A stretch of DNA of 51,587 nt from Gordonia paraffinivorans NBRC 108238 (GCF_000344155.1 NZ_BAOQ01000010.1:1-51587), one strand, 5' to 3'; counted from the stretch's first letter, positions 9,134-18,580 are shown. The notes: generated by a model not told the origin, from the letters alone. A program made the numbers and translations.

Positions 9134-9175
9134 CGCAGGGCGAGCCGCCCCGCCGGAGCCCGGAACCGGATGCTC

Positions 9176-10174
9176 TCAGCGCCGGTCGAAGGCGTCGACG
9201 ATCCGCTGGGCGGCCAGCGCCGGCGTCAGCGTGCCCTCGCGCACCCGCTGCTCGACGTCGTCGCGGATCTCGGCCACCGCCGGCGACTCGTGCAGGCGCG
9301 AAAGCACGATGTCGTGCACCATCGACCACGTCCAGTCGATCTGCTGCCGGTTGCGCCGGGCGTCGAACTCGCCGGCCTCCCGCAGCGTCTTGTTGTGCTG
9401 GAGGACGGCCTTCCAGAACTCGTCGACGCCGGTGTTCTCCATCGCCGACATCGTCAGCACCGGCGGCGTCCACAGCGCGTCGTGCGGGTACATCAGGTGC
9501 AGCGCGTTGCGCAGCTCCCGGGCGGCGGCCTTCGCCTCGTTGACGTGCTTGCCGTCGGCCTTGTTGACCACGATGACGTCGGCGAGCTCGAGGACGCCCT
9601 TCTTGATGCCCTGCAGCGAGTCACCGGTGCGGGCCAGCGTCAGGAAGGTGAACGTGTCGACCATGTTGGCGACGGTCACCTCGGACTGGCCGACGCCGAC
9701 CGTCTCCACCAGCACGACGTCGAAGCCGGCCGCCTCGACGAGCACGATCGACTCGCGGGTCGCCTTCGCGACACCGCCGAGCGTGCCCGAGGTCGGGGAC
9801 GGGCGGACGTAGGCACGGGGGTGCGACGACAGTCGCCCCATCCGGGTCTTGTCGCCGAGGATCGACCCCTTCGTCCGCGTAGAACTCGGGTCGACGGCCA
9901 GCACCGCGACCTTGTGGCCGAGTTCGATGAGGTGCATGCCGAGCGCCTCGATCGTCGTCGACTTGCCGACACCGGGCACGCCGGTGATCCCGACGCGGAA
10001 CGAGTTGCCCGCGTGCGGGGTCAGCTTCAGGAGCAGCTCCTGCGCGGCGGCCCGGTGGTCGGCACGTTTCGACTCCACCAGCGTGATCGCCCGCGCCAGG
10101 TCGGCGCGGCGATCGGCCAGCACGGCCTCGGCCATGGCATCGACGTCGACCTGACGCCGAGGTCGGTCGGCCAT
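9176..10174 (-). CDS. meaB: MeaB-type GTPase, methylmalonyl-CoA mutase chaperone
   Basis: A 332-residue G3E-family GTPase that protects and reloads adenosylcobalamin on methylmalonyl-CoA mutase. Walker A GVPGVGKST lies at residues 65-73. VLAVDPSSTRTKGSILGDKTRM (in pieces), VETVGVGQSE and the base-recognition motif NKAD follow. The C-terminal helices (TLREAGEFDARRNRQQ, RVREGTLTPALAAQRIVDAF) match the dimerisation arm of the family. The start ATG shares its A with the mutB stop (TGATG), so it is the last gene of a tightly coupled mutA-mutB-meaB operon, Rv1496-like by context. Confidence 0.95.
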   Translation of the reverse strand: MADRPRRQVDVDAMAEAVLADRRADLARAITLVESKRADHRAAAQELLLKLTPHAGNSFRVGITGVPGVGKSTTIEALGMHLIELGHKVAVLAVDPSSTRTKGSILGDKTRMGRLSSHPRAYVRPSPTSGTLGGVAKATRESIVLVEAAGFDVVLVETVGVGQSEVTVANMVDTFTFLTLARTGDSLQGIKKGVLELADVIVVNKADGKHVNEAKAAARELRNALHLMYPHDALWTPPVLTMSAMENTGVDEFWKAVLQHNKTLREAGEFDARRNRQQIDWTWSMVHDIVLSRLHESPAVAEIRDDVEQRVREGTLTPALAAQRIVDAFDRR

Positions 10175-12450
10175 CAGTTCGCGGACGTACCGGCGTCGGA
10201 CAGGTCGAGATCCAGCCCGAGCTGGTCGGACAGCTTGCCGATGAGCTCCACGGCCGAGTCGGCGATGACCGACCCGGGCGGGAAGATCGCCGACGCGCCG
10301 GCGGCATACAGCTCGTCGAAGTCGCCCGGCGGGATGACGCCGCCGACGACGATCATGATGTCGTCGCGGCCGACCTCCTCGAGCGCCTTCTTCAGGGCGG
10401 GGACCAGGGTCAGGTGACCGGCTGCCAGCGACGACACGCCCACCACGTGCACGTCGTTGTCGGCGGCCTGCTGGGCCACCTCCTCCGGCGTGGCGAACAG
10501 CGGGCCCACGTCGACGTCGAAGCCGAGGTCGGCGAAGGCGGTCGCGATCACCTTCTGGCCGCGGTCGTGACCGTCCTGGCCCATCTTCGCGACCAGCACG
10601 CGCGGCTGGCGGCCCTCGGCGTCGGCGAACTTGCGCACCGCCTCCATGGCCGCGTCGATGTTGCTCACCTCACCCGCCTCGTTCCGGTAGACGCCGCTGA
10701 TGGTCTTGATCTCCGCCTGATGGCGGCCGTAGACCTTCTCGAGCGCCTCGGAGATCTCGCCGACCGTCGCCTGGTGGCGAGCGGCCTCGATGGCCAGGGC
10801 CATCAGGTTGTTCTCCATGCCGCCCTCGCTCGACGCCGCAGCGCGGGTCAGGTCGGCGAGCGCACGCTCCACGGCAGCCGAATCACGCTGAGCGCGAAGG
10901 GTCTTCAGCTTCTCCAGCTGCTCGGCGCGCACCTTCGAGTTGTCGACCTTGAGGACCTCGATCTCCTCGTCGTCGGCGACCTGGTACTTGTTCACGCCGA
11001 TCAGCGGCTGCTGGCCGGAGTCGATGCGGGCCTGGGTGCGGGCCGCGGCCTCCTCGATGCGCAGCTTCGGCAGGCCCTCGTTGATGGCCTGCGTCATGCC
11101 GCCGGCCTCTTCGACCTCGCGGATGTGCTTGCGCGCCTTCTGCGCGAGCTGATGGGTGAGCCACTCGACGTAGTTCGAGCCCGCCCACGGGTCGATCGGC
11201 CGCGTGGTGCCCGACTCCTGCTGCAGCAGCAGCTGGGTGTTGCGCGCGATGCGGGCCGAGAAGTCGGTCGGCAGCGCGATCGCCTCGTCGAGGGCGTTGG
11301 TGTGCAGCGACTGGGTGTGGCCCTGGGTCGCGGCCATCGCCTCGACGCAGGTGCGGGCGACGTTGTTGAACACGTCCTGCGCGGTCAGCGACCAGCCCGA
11401 GGTCTGCGAGTGGGTGCGCAGCGACAGCGACTTCGGGTTCTTCGGCCCGAACTCGGCGACGAGCTCGCTCCACAGCAGGCGAGCGGCGCGGAGCTTGGCG
11501 ACCTCCATGAAGAAGTTCATGCCGATGCCCCAGAAGAACGACAGGCGCGGCGCGAACTTGTCGATGTCCAGACCGGCGTCGAGGCCGGCGCGGATGTACT
11601 CGACGCCGTCGGCGAGGGTGTACGCCAGCTCCAGGTCGGCGGTCGCGCCCGCCTCCTGGATGTGATAGCCGGAGATCGAGATCGAGTTGAACTTCGGCAT
11701 CTTCTGGCTGGTGTACTCGAAGATGTTCGAGATGATCCGCATCGACGGCTTCGGCGGATAGATGTAGGTGTTGCGGACCATGAACTCTTTGAGAATGTCG
11801 TTCTGGATGGTCCCCGCCAGCTTCTCCGGCGGCACACCCTGCTCCTCGGCCGCGACGACGTAGAGCGCCAGGATCGGCAGCACCGCACCGTTCATCGTCA
11901 TCGACACCGAGACGTTGCCCAGGTCGATGCCGTCGAAGAGCTGGCGCATGTCGAGGATCGAGTCGATCGCCACACCGGCCATGCCGACGTCACCGGCCAC
12001 GCGCGGGTGGTCGGAGTCGTAGCCGCGGTGGGTCGCGAGGTCGAAGGCGACCGACAGGCCCTTCTGGCCGGCGGCCAGGTTGCGACGGTAGAAGGCGTTC
12101 GACTCGGCCGCGGTGGAGAAGCCCGCGTACTGGCGGATCGTCCACGGCTGGTTGACGTACATCGTCGGGTACGGGCCGCGGATGAACGGCGCCTGGCCCG
12201 GCACCGAGTCGAGCGGGTACGGGTGCTCCGGGTCGTCGAGCACCGAGTTGCGGTCGGCCCGCGTGTAGACCGGCACGACGTCGATCTGCTCGGGGGTGTT
12301 CCAGGTGACCTGGTCGACCGTGTAGCCGTGTGCGGCGGCCAGCTCCTCGGCGACCTTCACGCCCGGGCCGGTGGGCTCGGGGGTCACCTCGGGGGTGAGA
12401 TCGACCCCGGCGAAGCTCGGGATCGCCTGTGTGGGTTCGGTCTGCGTCAT
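10174..12450 (-). CDS. mutB: Methylmalonyl-CoA mutase large (catalytic) subunit
   Basis: A 758-residue adenosylcobalamin enzyme that interconverts methylmalonyl-CoA and succinyl-CoA, linking propionate, odd-chain, branched-chain and cholesterol breakdown to the TCA cycle. The N-terminal TIM barrel contains [40 protein letters not shown] and [14 protein letters not shown]. The C-terminal B12-binding domain has DGHDRG (Asp626 to Gly631, cobalt-ligating His628), [10 protein letters not shown] and [13 protein letters not shown]. The length is normal for the family. Its ATG overlaps the mutA stop by ATGA and its TGA overlaps meaB, so the three are translated together. Confidence 0.97.
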   Translation of the reverse strand: MTQTEPTQAIPSFAGVDLTPEVTPEPTGPGVKVAEELAAAHGYTVDQVTWNTPEQIDVVPVYTRADRNSVLDDPEHPYPLDSVPGQAPFIRGPYPTMYVNQPWTIRQYAGFSTAAESNAFYRRNLAAGQKGLSVAFDLATHRGYDSDHPRVAGDVGMAGVAIDSILDMRQLFDGIDLGNVSVSMTMNGAVLPILALYVVAAEEQGVPPEKLAGTIQNDILKEFMVRNTYIYPPKPSMRIISNIFEYTSQKMPKFNSISISGYHIQEAGATADLELAYTLADGVEYIRAGLDAGLDIDKFAPRLSFFWGIGMNFFMEVAKLRAARLLWSELVAEFGPKNPKSLSLRTHSQTSGWSLTAQDVFNNVARTCVEAMAATQGHTQSLHTNALDEAIALPTDFSARIARNTQLLLQQESGTTRPIDPWAGSNYVEWLTHQLAQKARKHIREVEEAGGMTQAINEGLPKLRIEEAAARTQARIDSGQQPLIGVNKYQVADDEEIEVLKVDNSKVRAEQLEKLKTLRAQRDSAAVERALADLTRAAASSEGGMENNLMALAIEAARHQATVGEISEALEKVYGRHQAEIKTISGVYRNEAGEVSNIDAAMEAVRKFADAEGRQPRVLVAKMGQDGHDRGQKVIATAFADLGFDVDVGPLFATPEEVAQQAADNDVHVVGVSSLAAGHLTLVPALKKALEEVGRDDIMIVVGGVIPPGDFDELYAAGASAIFPPGSVIADSAVELIGKLSDQLGLDLDLSDAGTSAN

Positions 12451-14393
12451 GCCGTCGCTCCCGTCGAGGTCAGCTGGTCGAGGAGTCCACCGAGGGTGCT
12501 CACGGCATCGATGCCGATGCGCAGCGAACCGTCGGGACGATCATCTGATTCGGGCCATTCCTTCTCCGGGCCGGCCAGCAGGACCGTCGACAACCCGGCG
12601 GCGCGAGCGGCGGCGAGAGCGGCCGGGCCGTCCTCGGCATAGCGCGCCTTGGTGCCGCAGATGACGGCGATCGGGGTCTTCGCCCCGGCCACGGCCTCGG
12701 CGATCCGGTCCGTGGTGAGCGGACCCGGATTGACGGCGGTGATGCCGCCGGCGCCCAGGAAGTTGGTCACGAAGGTGGTGCGCCCGTTGTGCTCGGCGAT
12801 GCTTCCCAGCGGGATCAGCAGCACCGACGGGCGGGCGCCGGTCTCGGCGAGCACGACGTCGGAACGGTCGCGCAGCGCCTCGAAGGCGCGGCCGACGCGG
12901 GCCAGCTTCGGCGTCCCGGTCTCGATGTCGGTGACCCCCGCCGCGGTGGCACCCGGGCCCTCGGCCAGCGCGCGCTCGTCGATGTTCGGGAACTCGTTGA
13001 CACCGGTGACCGCGAAGCGACGGTGCGCGACCTCCTCGTCGCGGTGGGCCAGCGCGGCGTCGACCTTCTCGGCGATCCAACCGCTCGCGAGTGCGGCACG
13101 GTAGCCGCCGGCGGCCTCGACCTCGGTGAACACCGACCACGCGTGGTCGGCGAGGTCGTCGGTGAGCGACTCGACGAACCACGAGCCGCCGGCCGGGTCG
13201 AGGACGCGGCCGATGTTGGACTCCTCGAGGAGCAGCAGCTGGGTGTTGCGCGCGATGCGCCGCGAGAACGACGGGCTCGAGGTGCGCTTGTCGGCGGGGA
13301 TCGCGACGTCGTACGGCAGGACCGTGAGCTGGTCCGCACCGCCGACACCGGCGCCGAAGGCGGCGATCGTGCTGCGCAGCATGTTCACCCACGGGTCGCG
13401 CTGGGTGTACATCGACAGGTCGGTGACGGCGTGGGTGATCGCGGCACCGGCGTCCGGCGCGCCGAGGACCTGCGCGATGCGGGCCCAGATCTTGCGCAGC
13501 GCGCGGAACTTGGCGATGGTCGCGAACTGGTCGTCGTCGGCGGAGACGCCGAAGACGATCTGGCCGAGCGCGGCCTCGACCGTCAGGCCGGCGGCGGCGA
13601 GATCGCGCAGGTGCGCGACGGCGGCCGCGGCGACCAGACCGAGTTCGAGCGCGTTGTCGGCGCCCGCGGTCGCGAAATCGCTGCCGTCGACGCGGAACGC
13701 GCGCACGCCGGCGGGCAGGCCCGACGCGGCGAGGGCGGTCGCCTCGTCGGCGTCGACCGTGGGACGGCCGGAGAACGCGGCGGTCAGCGGCGAGAGACCG
13801 AACGAGAGGGTGGTGGCCGCGGTCGGCTCGGCCGCGACGGGAGCGGCCTGGGCCTTCTCCTTCAGGGCGAGCAGCTCACGGGCGGCGGCGATGCCCTCCG
13901 CGCCGGCGTCGAGCGTGACGGGCACGAGGTCCAGGTAGACGCCGCGCAGCACGGTGGCCAGATCGGCGACGCCGAGCGCTCCGCCCGGTTTGCCGACCGA
14001 CAGCCAGAGTCCGCTGGCGCCGTTGGCCATCGCCTCGAGGACGAGTCCGTTGACGTCGGCCGCGCCGGTCGCGTCGTCGCCGAACCGCTCGGTGACGCGC
14101 CATCCGGCGGTGACGTCACGCTTGGGGTCGGCGCCGCGGACGAACGGGAACCGGCCGGGCAGGCCGGGCTCGTCGGTCTCGTCGCGACGCGTGTACAGCG
14201 GCCGGATCGTGAGCCTGTCCTCGGTCGTGGTCGAGAGCAGGGCCTCCGGGGTGTCGGGGAGCTCGTCGACCTCGACGCGTCGCGCCTTGGCCAAGACGGC
14301 CGCGGCGGACTTCGACCATGCCTGGTAGGCCTGGTCGATGTCGGTCCTGTCGAGATCCGACCCGGAACGGGACTGGTCAGTTTGCTGTGGCAT
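12447..14393 (-). CDS. mutA: Methylmalonyl-CoA mutase small subunit
   Basis: A 648-residue paralogue of MutB that pairs with it as the structural subunit. It keeps barrel motifs such as [31 protein letters not shown] (in pieces), but the C-terminal domain has GSIAEHNGR where the catalytic subunit has DxHxxG. The B12-ligating histidine is therefore missing, as is normal for MutA. The ATG at 14393 is preferred; GGAGG lies 13 bases upstream, rather far. In-frame GTG codons at 14405 and 14438 would extend it. It is the first gene of the operon, and the upstream gap to the divergent TVP38 gene holds repeats that may be regulatory. Confidence 0.94.
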   Translation of the reverse strand: MPQQTDQSRSGSDLDRTDIDQAYQAWSKSAAAVLAKARRVEVDELPDTPEALLSTTTEDRLTIRPLYTRRDETDEPGLPGRFPFVRGADPKRDVTAGWRVTERFGDDATGAADVNGLVLEAMANGASGLWLSVGKPGGALGVADLATVLRGVYLDLVPVTLDAGAEGIAAARELLALKEKAQAAPVAAEPTAATTLSFGLSPLTAAFSGRPTVDADEATALAASGLPAGVRAFRVDGSDFATAGADNALELGLVAAAAVAHLRDLAAAGLTVEAALGQIVFGVSADDDQFATIAKFRALRKIWARIAQVLGAPDAGAAITHAVTDLSMYTQRDPWVNMLRSTIAAFGAGVGGADQLTVLPYDVAIPADKRTSSPSFSRRIARNTQLLLLEESNIGRVLDPAGGSWFVESLTDDLADHAWSVFTEVEAAGGYRAALASGWIAEKVDAALAHRDEEVAHRRFAVTGVNEFPNIDERALAEGPGATAAGVTDIETGTPKLARVGRAFEALRDRSDVVLAETGARPSVLLIPLGSIAEHNGRTTFVTNFLGAGGITAVNPGPLTTDRIAEAVAGAKTPIAVICGTKARYAEDGPAALAAARAAGLSTVLLAGPEKEWPESDDRPDGSLRIGIDAVSTLGGLLDQLTSTGATA

Positions 14394-14506
14394 GTGGGGA
14401 AGCACACCTCCGTGAGTGCTCTGTGCGAGCGCGTACACGACCTTAGCCGATCGCTCGCTCGGCCCGACAACGCGGTCTGCGTGACCTACGCCACCCCTCC
14501 GGAGCC

Positions 14507-14590
14507 GGTGTGAGCGGCGCGGCCCCCTCGCTCACCGAATCCGTTCCCGCTCACACCGTTCGCGTGAGCGGGAACGGATCGTGTGAGCGT
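14507..14590. promoter_or_regulatory. Repeat cluster in the mutA / TVP38 divergent region
   Basis: A 16-bp perfect inverted repeat (ATCCGTTCCCGCTCAC, 14539-14554, and its complement 14564-14579, 9-base loop) is flanked by direct copies of GTGTGAGCG (from 14508 and 14581). One further copy is inverted: CCGCTCACACC at 14547-14557 mirrors GGTGTGAGCGG at 14507-14517. With divergent genes on both sides, these look like operator half-sites or a stable RNA hairpin; which one is inference. Confidence 0.5.
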
Positions 14591-14638
14591 CGATCGAGGC
14601 CGCCCGGCCGGCCGCGGGTCGCAGAGTAGATTGACTGG

Positions 14639-15400
14639 GTGCCCGAGCCAGCCCCCGTCGAGGAGAGGACGACCGGACCGGGGTCGCCCGCCCCGGCGTC
14701 CGGTCGTCGCGTCCGCTTCGACAAGCGGGTGGTGCGCCGCGCCCTGATCGCCATGGCGGTCGTCGTGGCGGTGCTCGTCGGCTCGTATCTGATGCCGCTC
14801 CCCTCGATCGCCAGCGTCCGGGCGTGGGGCGACGACCTGGGACCGGCATTCGTGTGGGCGTTCTTCGCCGCCTACGCCGTGGTCACGATCTTCCCGATCC
14901 CCCGGTCGACCTTCACGGTGATGTCGGGGATCTTCTTCGGTCCGCTGGTCGGTTTCGTCGGGGCGATGATCGCGTCGACGATCGCGGCGGTCGCGGCGTT
15001 CGGCCTGGTCCGCGCGCTCGGACGCGATCGTGTCCAGCCGTTCCTGAAGAAGCCGGTGGTGCGCACCGTCGACTATCGGCTGCAGCGGCGCGGCTGGCTC
15101 GCGGTCGGGTCGTTGCGGCTCATCGCCGCGTGCCCGTTCTCGGTGGCGAACTACTGCTCTGCACTGTCCTCGGTGCGCGCACTCCCCTACACGGTGGCGA
15201 GCGTCCTGGGCATGGCGCCGGGCACCGCCGCGGTGGTCATGCTGGGCGACTCGCTCACCGGCGACACCCATCCGCTCCAGCTGGTGGTGAGCGGCGCCCT
15301 CTTCGCGATCGGCATCGGCGGACTCGTCCTCGACGCGCGGCTCCCGGTCTCCACGCCGGCCACGGCATCCGCGGACGACGCTGCGAACGACAAGTCCTGA
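14639..15400 (+). CDS. TVP38/TMEM64 (DedA-like) membrane protein
   Basis: A 253-residue multi-pass protein, Rv1491c-like by context. A basic N-terminus precedes a first membrane helix (ALIAMAVVVAVLVGSYLM). The family core follows: AYAVVTIFPIPRSTFTVMSGIFFGPLVGF, GAMIASTIAAVAAFGLVRALG, RLIAACPFSVANYCSALSSV and GMAPGTAAVVMLGDSL (in pieces). Proteins of this VTT-domain family are linked to membrane lipid scrambling or transport, but no substrate is visible here. The GTG start at 14639 follows TAGATT with six bases between and has no Shine-Dalgarno sequence, fitting leaderless expression. It is divergent from mutA, the same arrangement as I recall in M. tuberculosis. Confidence 0.85.
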   Translation: MPEPAPVEERTTGPGSPAPASGRRVRFDKRVVRRALIAMAVVVAVLVGSYLMPLPSIASVRAWGDDLGPAFVWAFFAAYAVVTIFPIPRSTFTVMSGIFFGPLVGFVGAMIASTIAAVAAFGLVRALGRDRVQPFLKKPVVRTVDYRLQRRGWLAVGSLRLIAACPFSVANYCSALSSVRALPYTVASVLGMAPGTAAVVMLGDSLTGDTHPLQLVVSGALFAIGIGGLVLDARLPVSTPATASADDAANDKS

Positions 15401-15417
15401 GGCCTGTTTCGCCCGGA

Positions 15418-15485
15418 TCAAGGCCGAACTCTTGATCAATCCAGTCCTGGAGCTTGATCTTTCCAATTCAAGTATCTAGCCTTGA
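15418..15485 (+). promoter_or_regulatory. Promoter with TCAAG/CTTGA repeats before the SatD-like gene
   Basis: TCAAG-N8-CTTGA occurs twice (15418-15435 and 15468-15485), with a further CTTGA at 15453-15457. A promoter can be read as TTGATC (15454-15459), a 17-base spacer, and TAGCCT (15477-15482), six bases before the ATG at 15489. The right-hand repeat covers the -10 element and the middle half-site covers the -35, which is the layout of a repressor site. The downstream protein has its own DNA-binding motif, so autoregulation is a reasonable inference. Confidence 0.55.
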
Positions 15486-15488
15486 GTG

Positions 15489-16094
15489 ATGTTCGTCATG
15501 ACGGTGGACCAGCGCGGCAGTCGCAAGGACGTCGACCGGGTCGAGGACCTGCTGTCCACACTGGCCGGCACCGACACGGTACGACCCTTCGAGCGGACCG
15601 CGGGTGACGAGATCCAGGCCGTCCTCGACGACCCGGCAGTGTGTGCGCAACTCGCCGTCGGCCTGGCCGCCGACGGGCACTGGAGCGTCGGGATCGGCAC
15701 CGGCGACGTGGAAGTGCCACTCCCCGAGTCCACGCGGGCCGGTCGCGGTGCCGCGTTCATCCATGCCCGTGATGCCGTCGAGGCGGCCAAACGCGGGCGG
15801 ATCCCGTTGTGCGTCCGCGGCCCCGACCCCCGGTGGTGTCGACATGCGCAGACCGCCGGACGGCTGATCGCCGACGTGATCGCCGGCCGCAGCGACGCCG
15901 GGGCCGAGGCGGTCGCGCTCATGCGGCGCGGCCTGACCCAGGTCGAGGCGGCCGCCGAGCTCGGGATCTCGCCGCAGGCGATGAGCCAACGCCTCCGCAC
16001 GGCGGGCTGGGACCTCGAGGCCGACTCCCTCGACCTGCTCGCGGACACACTCGCCGAGGCCGACCGGGCCGCGACCGGAGGAGCCGCACGATGA
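15489..16094 (+). CDS. SatD-like protein with C-terminal helix-turn-helix
   Basis: A 201-residue protein. The first ~125 residues (MFVMTVDQRGSRKDVDRV, FERTAGDEIQAVLDD, WSVGIGTGDVE, RAGRGAAFIHARDAVEAAK) resemble the SatD family as I know it, which has a nucleotide-cyclase-like look but no assigned activity. The C-terminal part MRRGLTQVEAAAELGISPQAMSQRL is a clear helix-turn-helix, so it probably binds DNA. The ATG at 15489 is preferred because TAGCCT lies six bases upstream (leaderless); an in-frame GTG at 15486 is an alternative. Its stop overlaps the next start by ATGA, indicating a two-gene operon with a membrane partner. Confidence 0.7.
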   Translation: MFVMTVDQRGSRKDVDRVEDLLSTLAGTDTVRPFERTAGDEIQAVLDDPAVCAQLAVGLAADGHWSVGIGTGDVEVPLPESTRAGRGAAFIHARDAVEAAKRGRIPLCVRGPDPRWCRHAQTAGRLIADVIAGRSDAGAEAVALMRRGLTQVEAAAELGISPQAMSQRLRTAGWDLEADSLDLLADTLAEADRAATGGAAR

Positions 16095-16684
16095 CCGCTG
16101 CCGCGCTGACGCTCTTCGTGCTGACGGCACTCGCTCCGGTGGCCTGGCTCGCCGCCGATCGCGCGACCCGCGACCGCCATCTGTTCGGGCTGCTCCCCTC
16201 GACGGTTGCGTCGCTGCTGCGGGTCGTCGGACTCGCGATGCTTGCCGGCCTCGCCTCGGCGACGGCGATCGTCGCGACGGCGGCCGGCCCCGCCACGGGA
16301 TTCTGGGCACATGCGGCACCGGTGATCGCGGCGGCGGCCGCGGTGACCGGCGGCGGACCGATCGTGCGGGCGGTGCTCGCGCTGGGCGGCGTACGCCCGG
16401 CACCGGCGGCCGACGACAGCGCCGACGAGGACCCCGAGTCGACCACCGAGGTCGGCCCCCTGCGCGGCGGTCGCGTCATCGGGTATCTGGAACGCCTCGC
16501 GGTGGTCTCGACCCTGATGGCGGGTTGGCCCGAGGGCCTCGCGATCATCCTCGCGGTGAAGGGCCTCGCCCGCTATCCGGAGCTACGCGCGCCGCAGGCG
16601 TCGGAGCAGTTCATCATGGGCACCTTCGTCTCGGTGCTCTGGGCGATCGGCATGGCCGGCATCGAGCACCTCCTCACGAACTAG
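16091..16684 (+). CDS. Membrane protein partner of the SatD-like gene
   Basis: A 197-residue protein with about four to five hydrophobic segments: the N-terminal AALTLFVLTALAPVAWLA, VASLLRVVGLAMLAGLASATAIVATA, a region near residues 75-100, and the C-terminal MGTFVSVLWAIGMAGIEHLL. An acidic loop (DDSADEDPESTTE) divides the two halves. The C-terminal half contains RVIGYLERLAVVSTLMAGWPEGLAIILAVKGLARYPEL (in pieces), which I recall as recurrent in proteins paired with SatD-like regulators. Function is unknown. ATGA overlap couples it to the upstream gene. Its TAG and the opposing SPFH gene's TAG share the four bases CTAG. Confidence 0.7.
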   Translation: MTAAALTLFVLTALAPVAWLAADRATRDRHLFGLLPSTVASLLRVVGLAMLAGLASATAIVATAAGPATGFWAHAAPVIAAAAAVTGGGPIVRAVLALGGVRPAPAADDSADEDPESTTEVGPLRGGRVIGYLERLAVVSTLMAGWPEGLAIILAVKGLARYPELRAPQASEQFIMGTFVSVLWAIGMAGIEHLLTN

Positions 16685-17967
16685 CGGTCTCCGCCGGGGT
16701 ACGGGTCCTGCGTGGGCGAACCGGGATCATACGACTGCGGGGTGCCGGCGCCCTGGCCGTACGGCTGTTGTGCGTAGGACCCCGCAGGGGTGGACGGACC
16801 GGGCTCGGCCGAATGGCGACCGGCGTCGAGCGTGGCCTGGTCCGGAGCGGGCGACGTGGCGAGCTCGGGGGCGACCGGCGTGCGCGCGACCGCCTCCGCC
16901 TCGGCGACGGCCTGCGCGACCTCCGGGTCCGGGGCGAGCGAGAACCAGTCCTCGGTCTCGGTCTCGTCGACGGCCGACGGCTCGGACTCCGACGGCTGGT
17001 AGCGGAACACCCCGTCGTCGCCCTGGACGCCGAAGGACTTCGCGAAGGACTGCAGTGCCGAACCGAAGTCGCTCGGCACCACCCACACCTTGCTGCCCTC
17101 CCCCTTGGCCATCTCGGGCAGCTGCTGCAGGTACTGGTAGGCGAGCAGTTCCGGGGTCGGCTTGGCGGACTTGATCGCCGCGAAGGTCTTCTCGATGGCC
17201 TTGGCCTCGCCCTGTGCCTGCAGGTAGGCGGCCGCGCGGTCGCCCTGGGCCCGCAGGATGCGCGACTGGCGTTCGGCCTCGGCGGCGAGGATCGCCGCCT
17301 GCTTGGCGCCCTCCGCGGCCAGGATCTGCGACTGCTTGTTGCCCTCGGCGGTCTTGATGGCCGACTCGCGCTGGCCCTCCGCGGCGAGGATGGTCGCCCG
17401 CTTCTCGCGGTCGGCCTTCATCTGCTTCTCCATCGACTCCTGGATCGACGGCGGCGGCATGATCGACTTCAGCTCCACCCGTGCCACGCGCAGACCCCAG
17501 CGTCCGGTCGCCTCGTCGAGCACGCCGCGCAGCTGCGCGTTGATCGAGTCGCGGGAGGTGAGGGTCTGCTCGAGGGTCATGCCGCCGACGACGTTGCGGA
17601 GCGTGGTGACCGTGAGCTGCTCGACGCCCTCGACGTAGTCGTCGATCTCGTAGACCGCGGCCCGCGGGTTGGTCACCTGGAAGTAGACGACGGTGTCGAT
17701 GGACAGCGTCAGGTTGTCCTCGGTGATGACCGGCTGCGGCGGGAAGGACACCACACGCTCACGGATGTCGACCCGGGCGCGGATGCGGTCGATGAACGGC
17801 AGCAGCAGCGTCAGCTGACCGGAGACCGTCCGGGTGTAGCGGCCGAGGCGTTCGATGACCGCCGCCTCCGCCTGCGGGATCAGCGCGATGGATTTCGCGA
17901 GCACCACCGCCACGAAGAGGATCAGGAGTATCACGACCACCAGGCCGAAGGTCTCCAAGCTGTTCAT
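16681..17967 (-). CDS. SPFH/band-7 (stomatin-like) membrane protein
   Basis: A 428-residue protein, Rv1488-like by context. The N-terminal membrane anchor (LVVVILLILFVAVVLAKSIAL) is followed by the band-7 domain: IPQAEAAVIERLGRYTRTV, VSFPPQPVITEDNLTLSIDTVVYFQV (in pieces), and TLRNVVGGMTLEQTLTSRDSIN. A long Ala/Glu/Gln-rich coiled coil (ILAAEGQRESAIKTAEGNKQ and following) drives oligomerisation. The last ~90 residues are Pro/Gly/Gln-rich and likely disordered. Such proteins scaffold membrane microdomains and usually pair with NfeD proteins; the NfeD-like gene lies 144 bases upstream on the same strand. The ATG at 17967 has AAAGG before it. Confidence 0.92.
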   Translation of the reverse strand: MNSLETFGLVVVILLILFVAVVLAKSIALIPQAEAAVIERLGRYTRTVSGQLTLLLPFIDRIRARVDIRERVVSFPPQPVITEDNLTLSIDTVVYFQVTNPRAAVYEIDDYVEGVEQLTVTTLRNVVGGMTLEQTLTSRDSINAQLRGVLDEATGRWGLRVARVELKSIMPPPSIQESMEKQMKADREKRATILAAEGQRESAIKTAEGNKQSQILAAEGAKQAAILAAEAERQSRILRAQGDRAAAYLQAQGEAKAIEKTFAAIKSAKPTPELLAYQYLQQLPEMAKGEGSKVWVVPSDFGSALQSFAKSFGVQGDDGVFRYQPSESEPSAVDETETEDWFSLAPDPEVAQAVAEAEAVARTPVAPELATSPAPDQATLDAGRHSAEPGPSTPAGSYAQQPYGQGAGTPQSYDPGSPTQDPYPGGDR

Positions 17968-18111
17968 CGATCACCTTTCTCGCGTGCGGGTCGAGCAGGT
18001 CGGGTGGTCGCCGCGCTCAGGGCGCGCCGCGGGTCGCCGGGTCGTCGGGCCGGCGGTTGGGGGTCCGGTGTCCGGGGTTCGACATCGGGCGATTCGACAG
18101 CTGCAGGATCA

Positions 18112-18540
18112 TCACGGCCGCCACACGACCGCGGTGGCGCCGTCGATCTCCACGACGGTCACCTCGGTTCCGGGTTCGATCACCTGCGCCGGGTCCATCG
18201 CACGGGCCGACCAGATGTCGCCGCCGATCTTCACCCGGCCGTCGGAGCCGTCGACCTTCTCGGTGACGACGGCGTGCTGCCCTTCGAGCGCCTCGGTGTT
18301 CATCGGCACCGGCGGGCGGTTGAGCATGTGCCGCTTGGCCACCGGACGGACCGCCACCAGCAGCAGCAACGACACCGCGGCGAACACCAGGCCGTCCACC
18401 CAGATCGGCGGCTCGAACACGAAATCGGTCCCTGCCGCGGCGAGGGCTCCGCCGGCCAGCATGAGCAGCACCAGTTCGCCACCGAACAACTCCGCGACCA
18501 TCAGGACGATCGCGGCGGCCAGCCACAGCAGGGCACTCAT
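18112..18540 (-). CDS. NfeD-like membrane protein with OB-fold domain
   Basis: A 142-residue short-form NfeD protein, Rv1487-like by context. Two hydrophobic hairpins (LLWLAAAIVLMVAELFGGELVLLMLAGGALAA and IWVDGLVFAAVSLLLLVAV, in pieces) form the membrane part. The C-terminal soluble domain, from about residue 78 (MNTEALEGQHAVVTEKVD, GRVKIGGDIWSARAM, TEVTVVEIDGATAVVWRP), is the OB fold that partners SPFH proteins. It lies upstream of the SPFH gene and may be co-transcribed. The 143-base gap between them is GC-rich and shows only the SPFH ribosome-binding site to me. Confidence 0.88.
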   Translation of the reverse strand: MSALLWLAAAIVLMVAELFGGELVLLMLAGGALAAAGTDFVFEPPIWVDGLVFAAVSLLLLVAVRPVAKRHMLNRPPVPMNTEALEGQHAVVTEKVDGSDGRVKIGGDIWSARAMDPAQVIEPGTEVTVVEIDGATAVVWRP

Positions 18541-18580
18541 GTCCCCAGTCTGCCAGAGACGGCCGAGGCTTCCGGGCCGG

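Noticed and set aside
10414..14513. Long plus-strand open frames opposite mutB and mutA
   Set aside because: They are complements of strongly identified genes with low-complexity composition and no ribosome-binding sites.
18017..18526. Minus-strand frame covering the NfeD gene and the gap to SPFH
   Set aside because: It is in a different frame from the clear NfeD-like protein and has Arg/Gly-rich noise composition.
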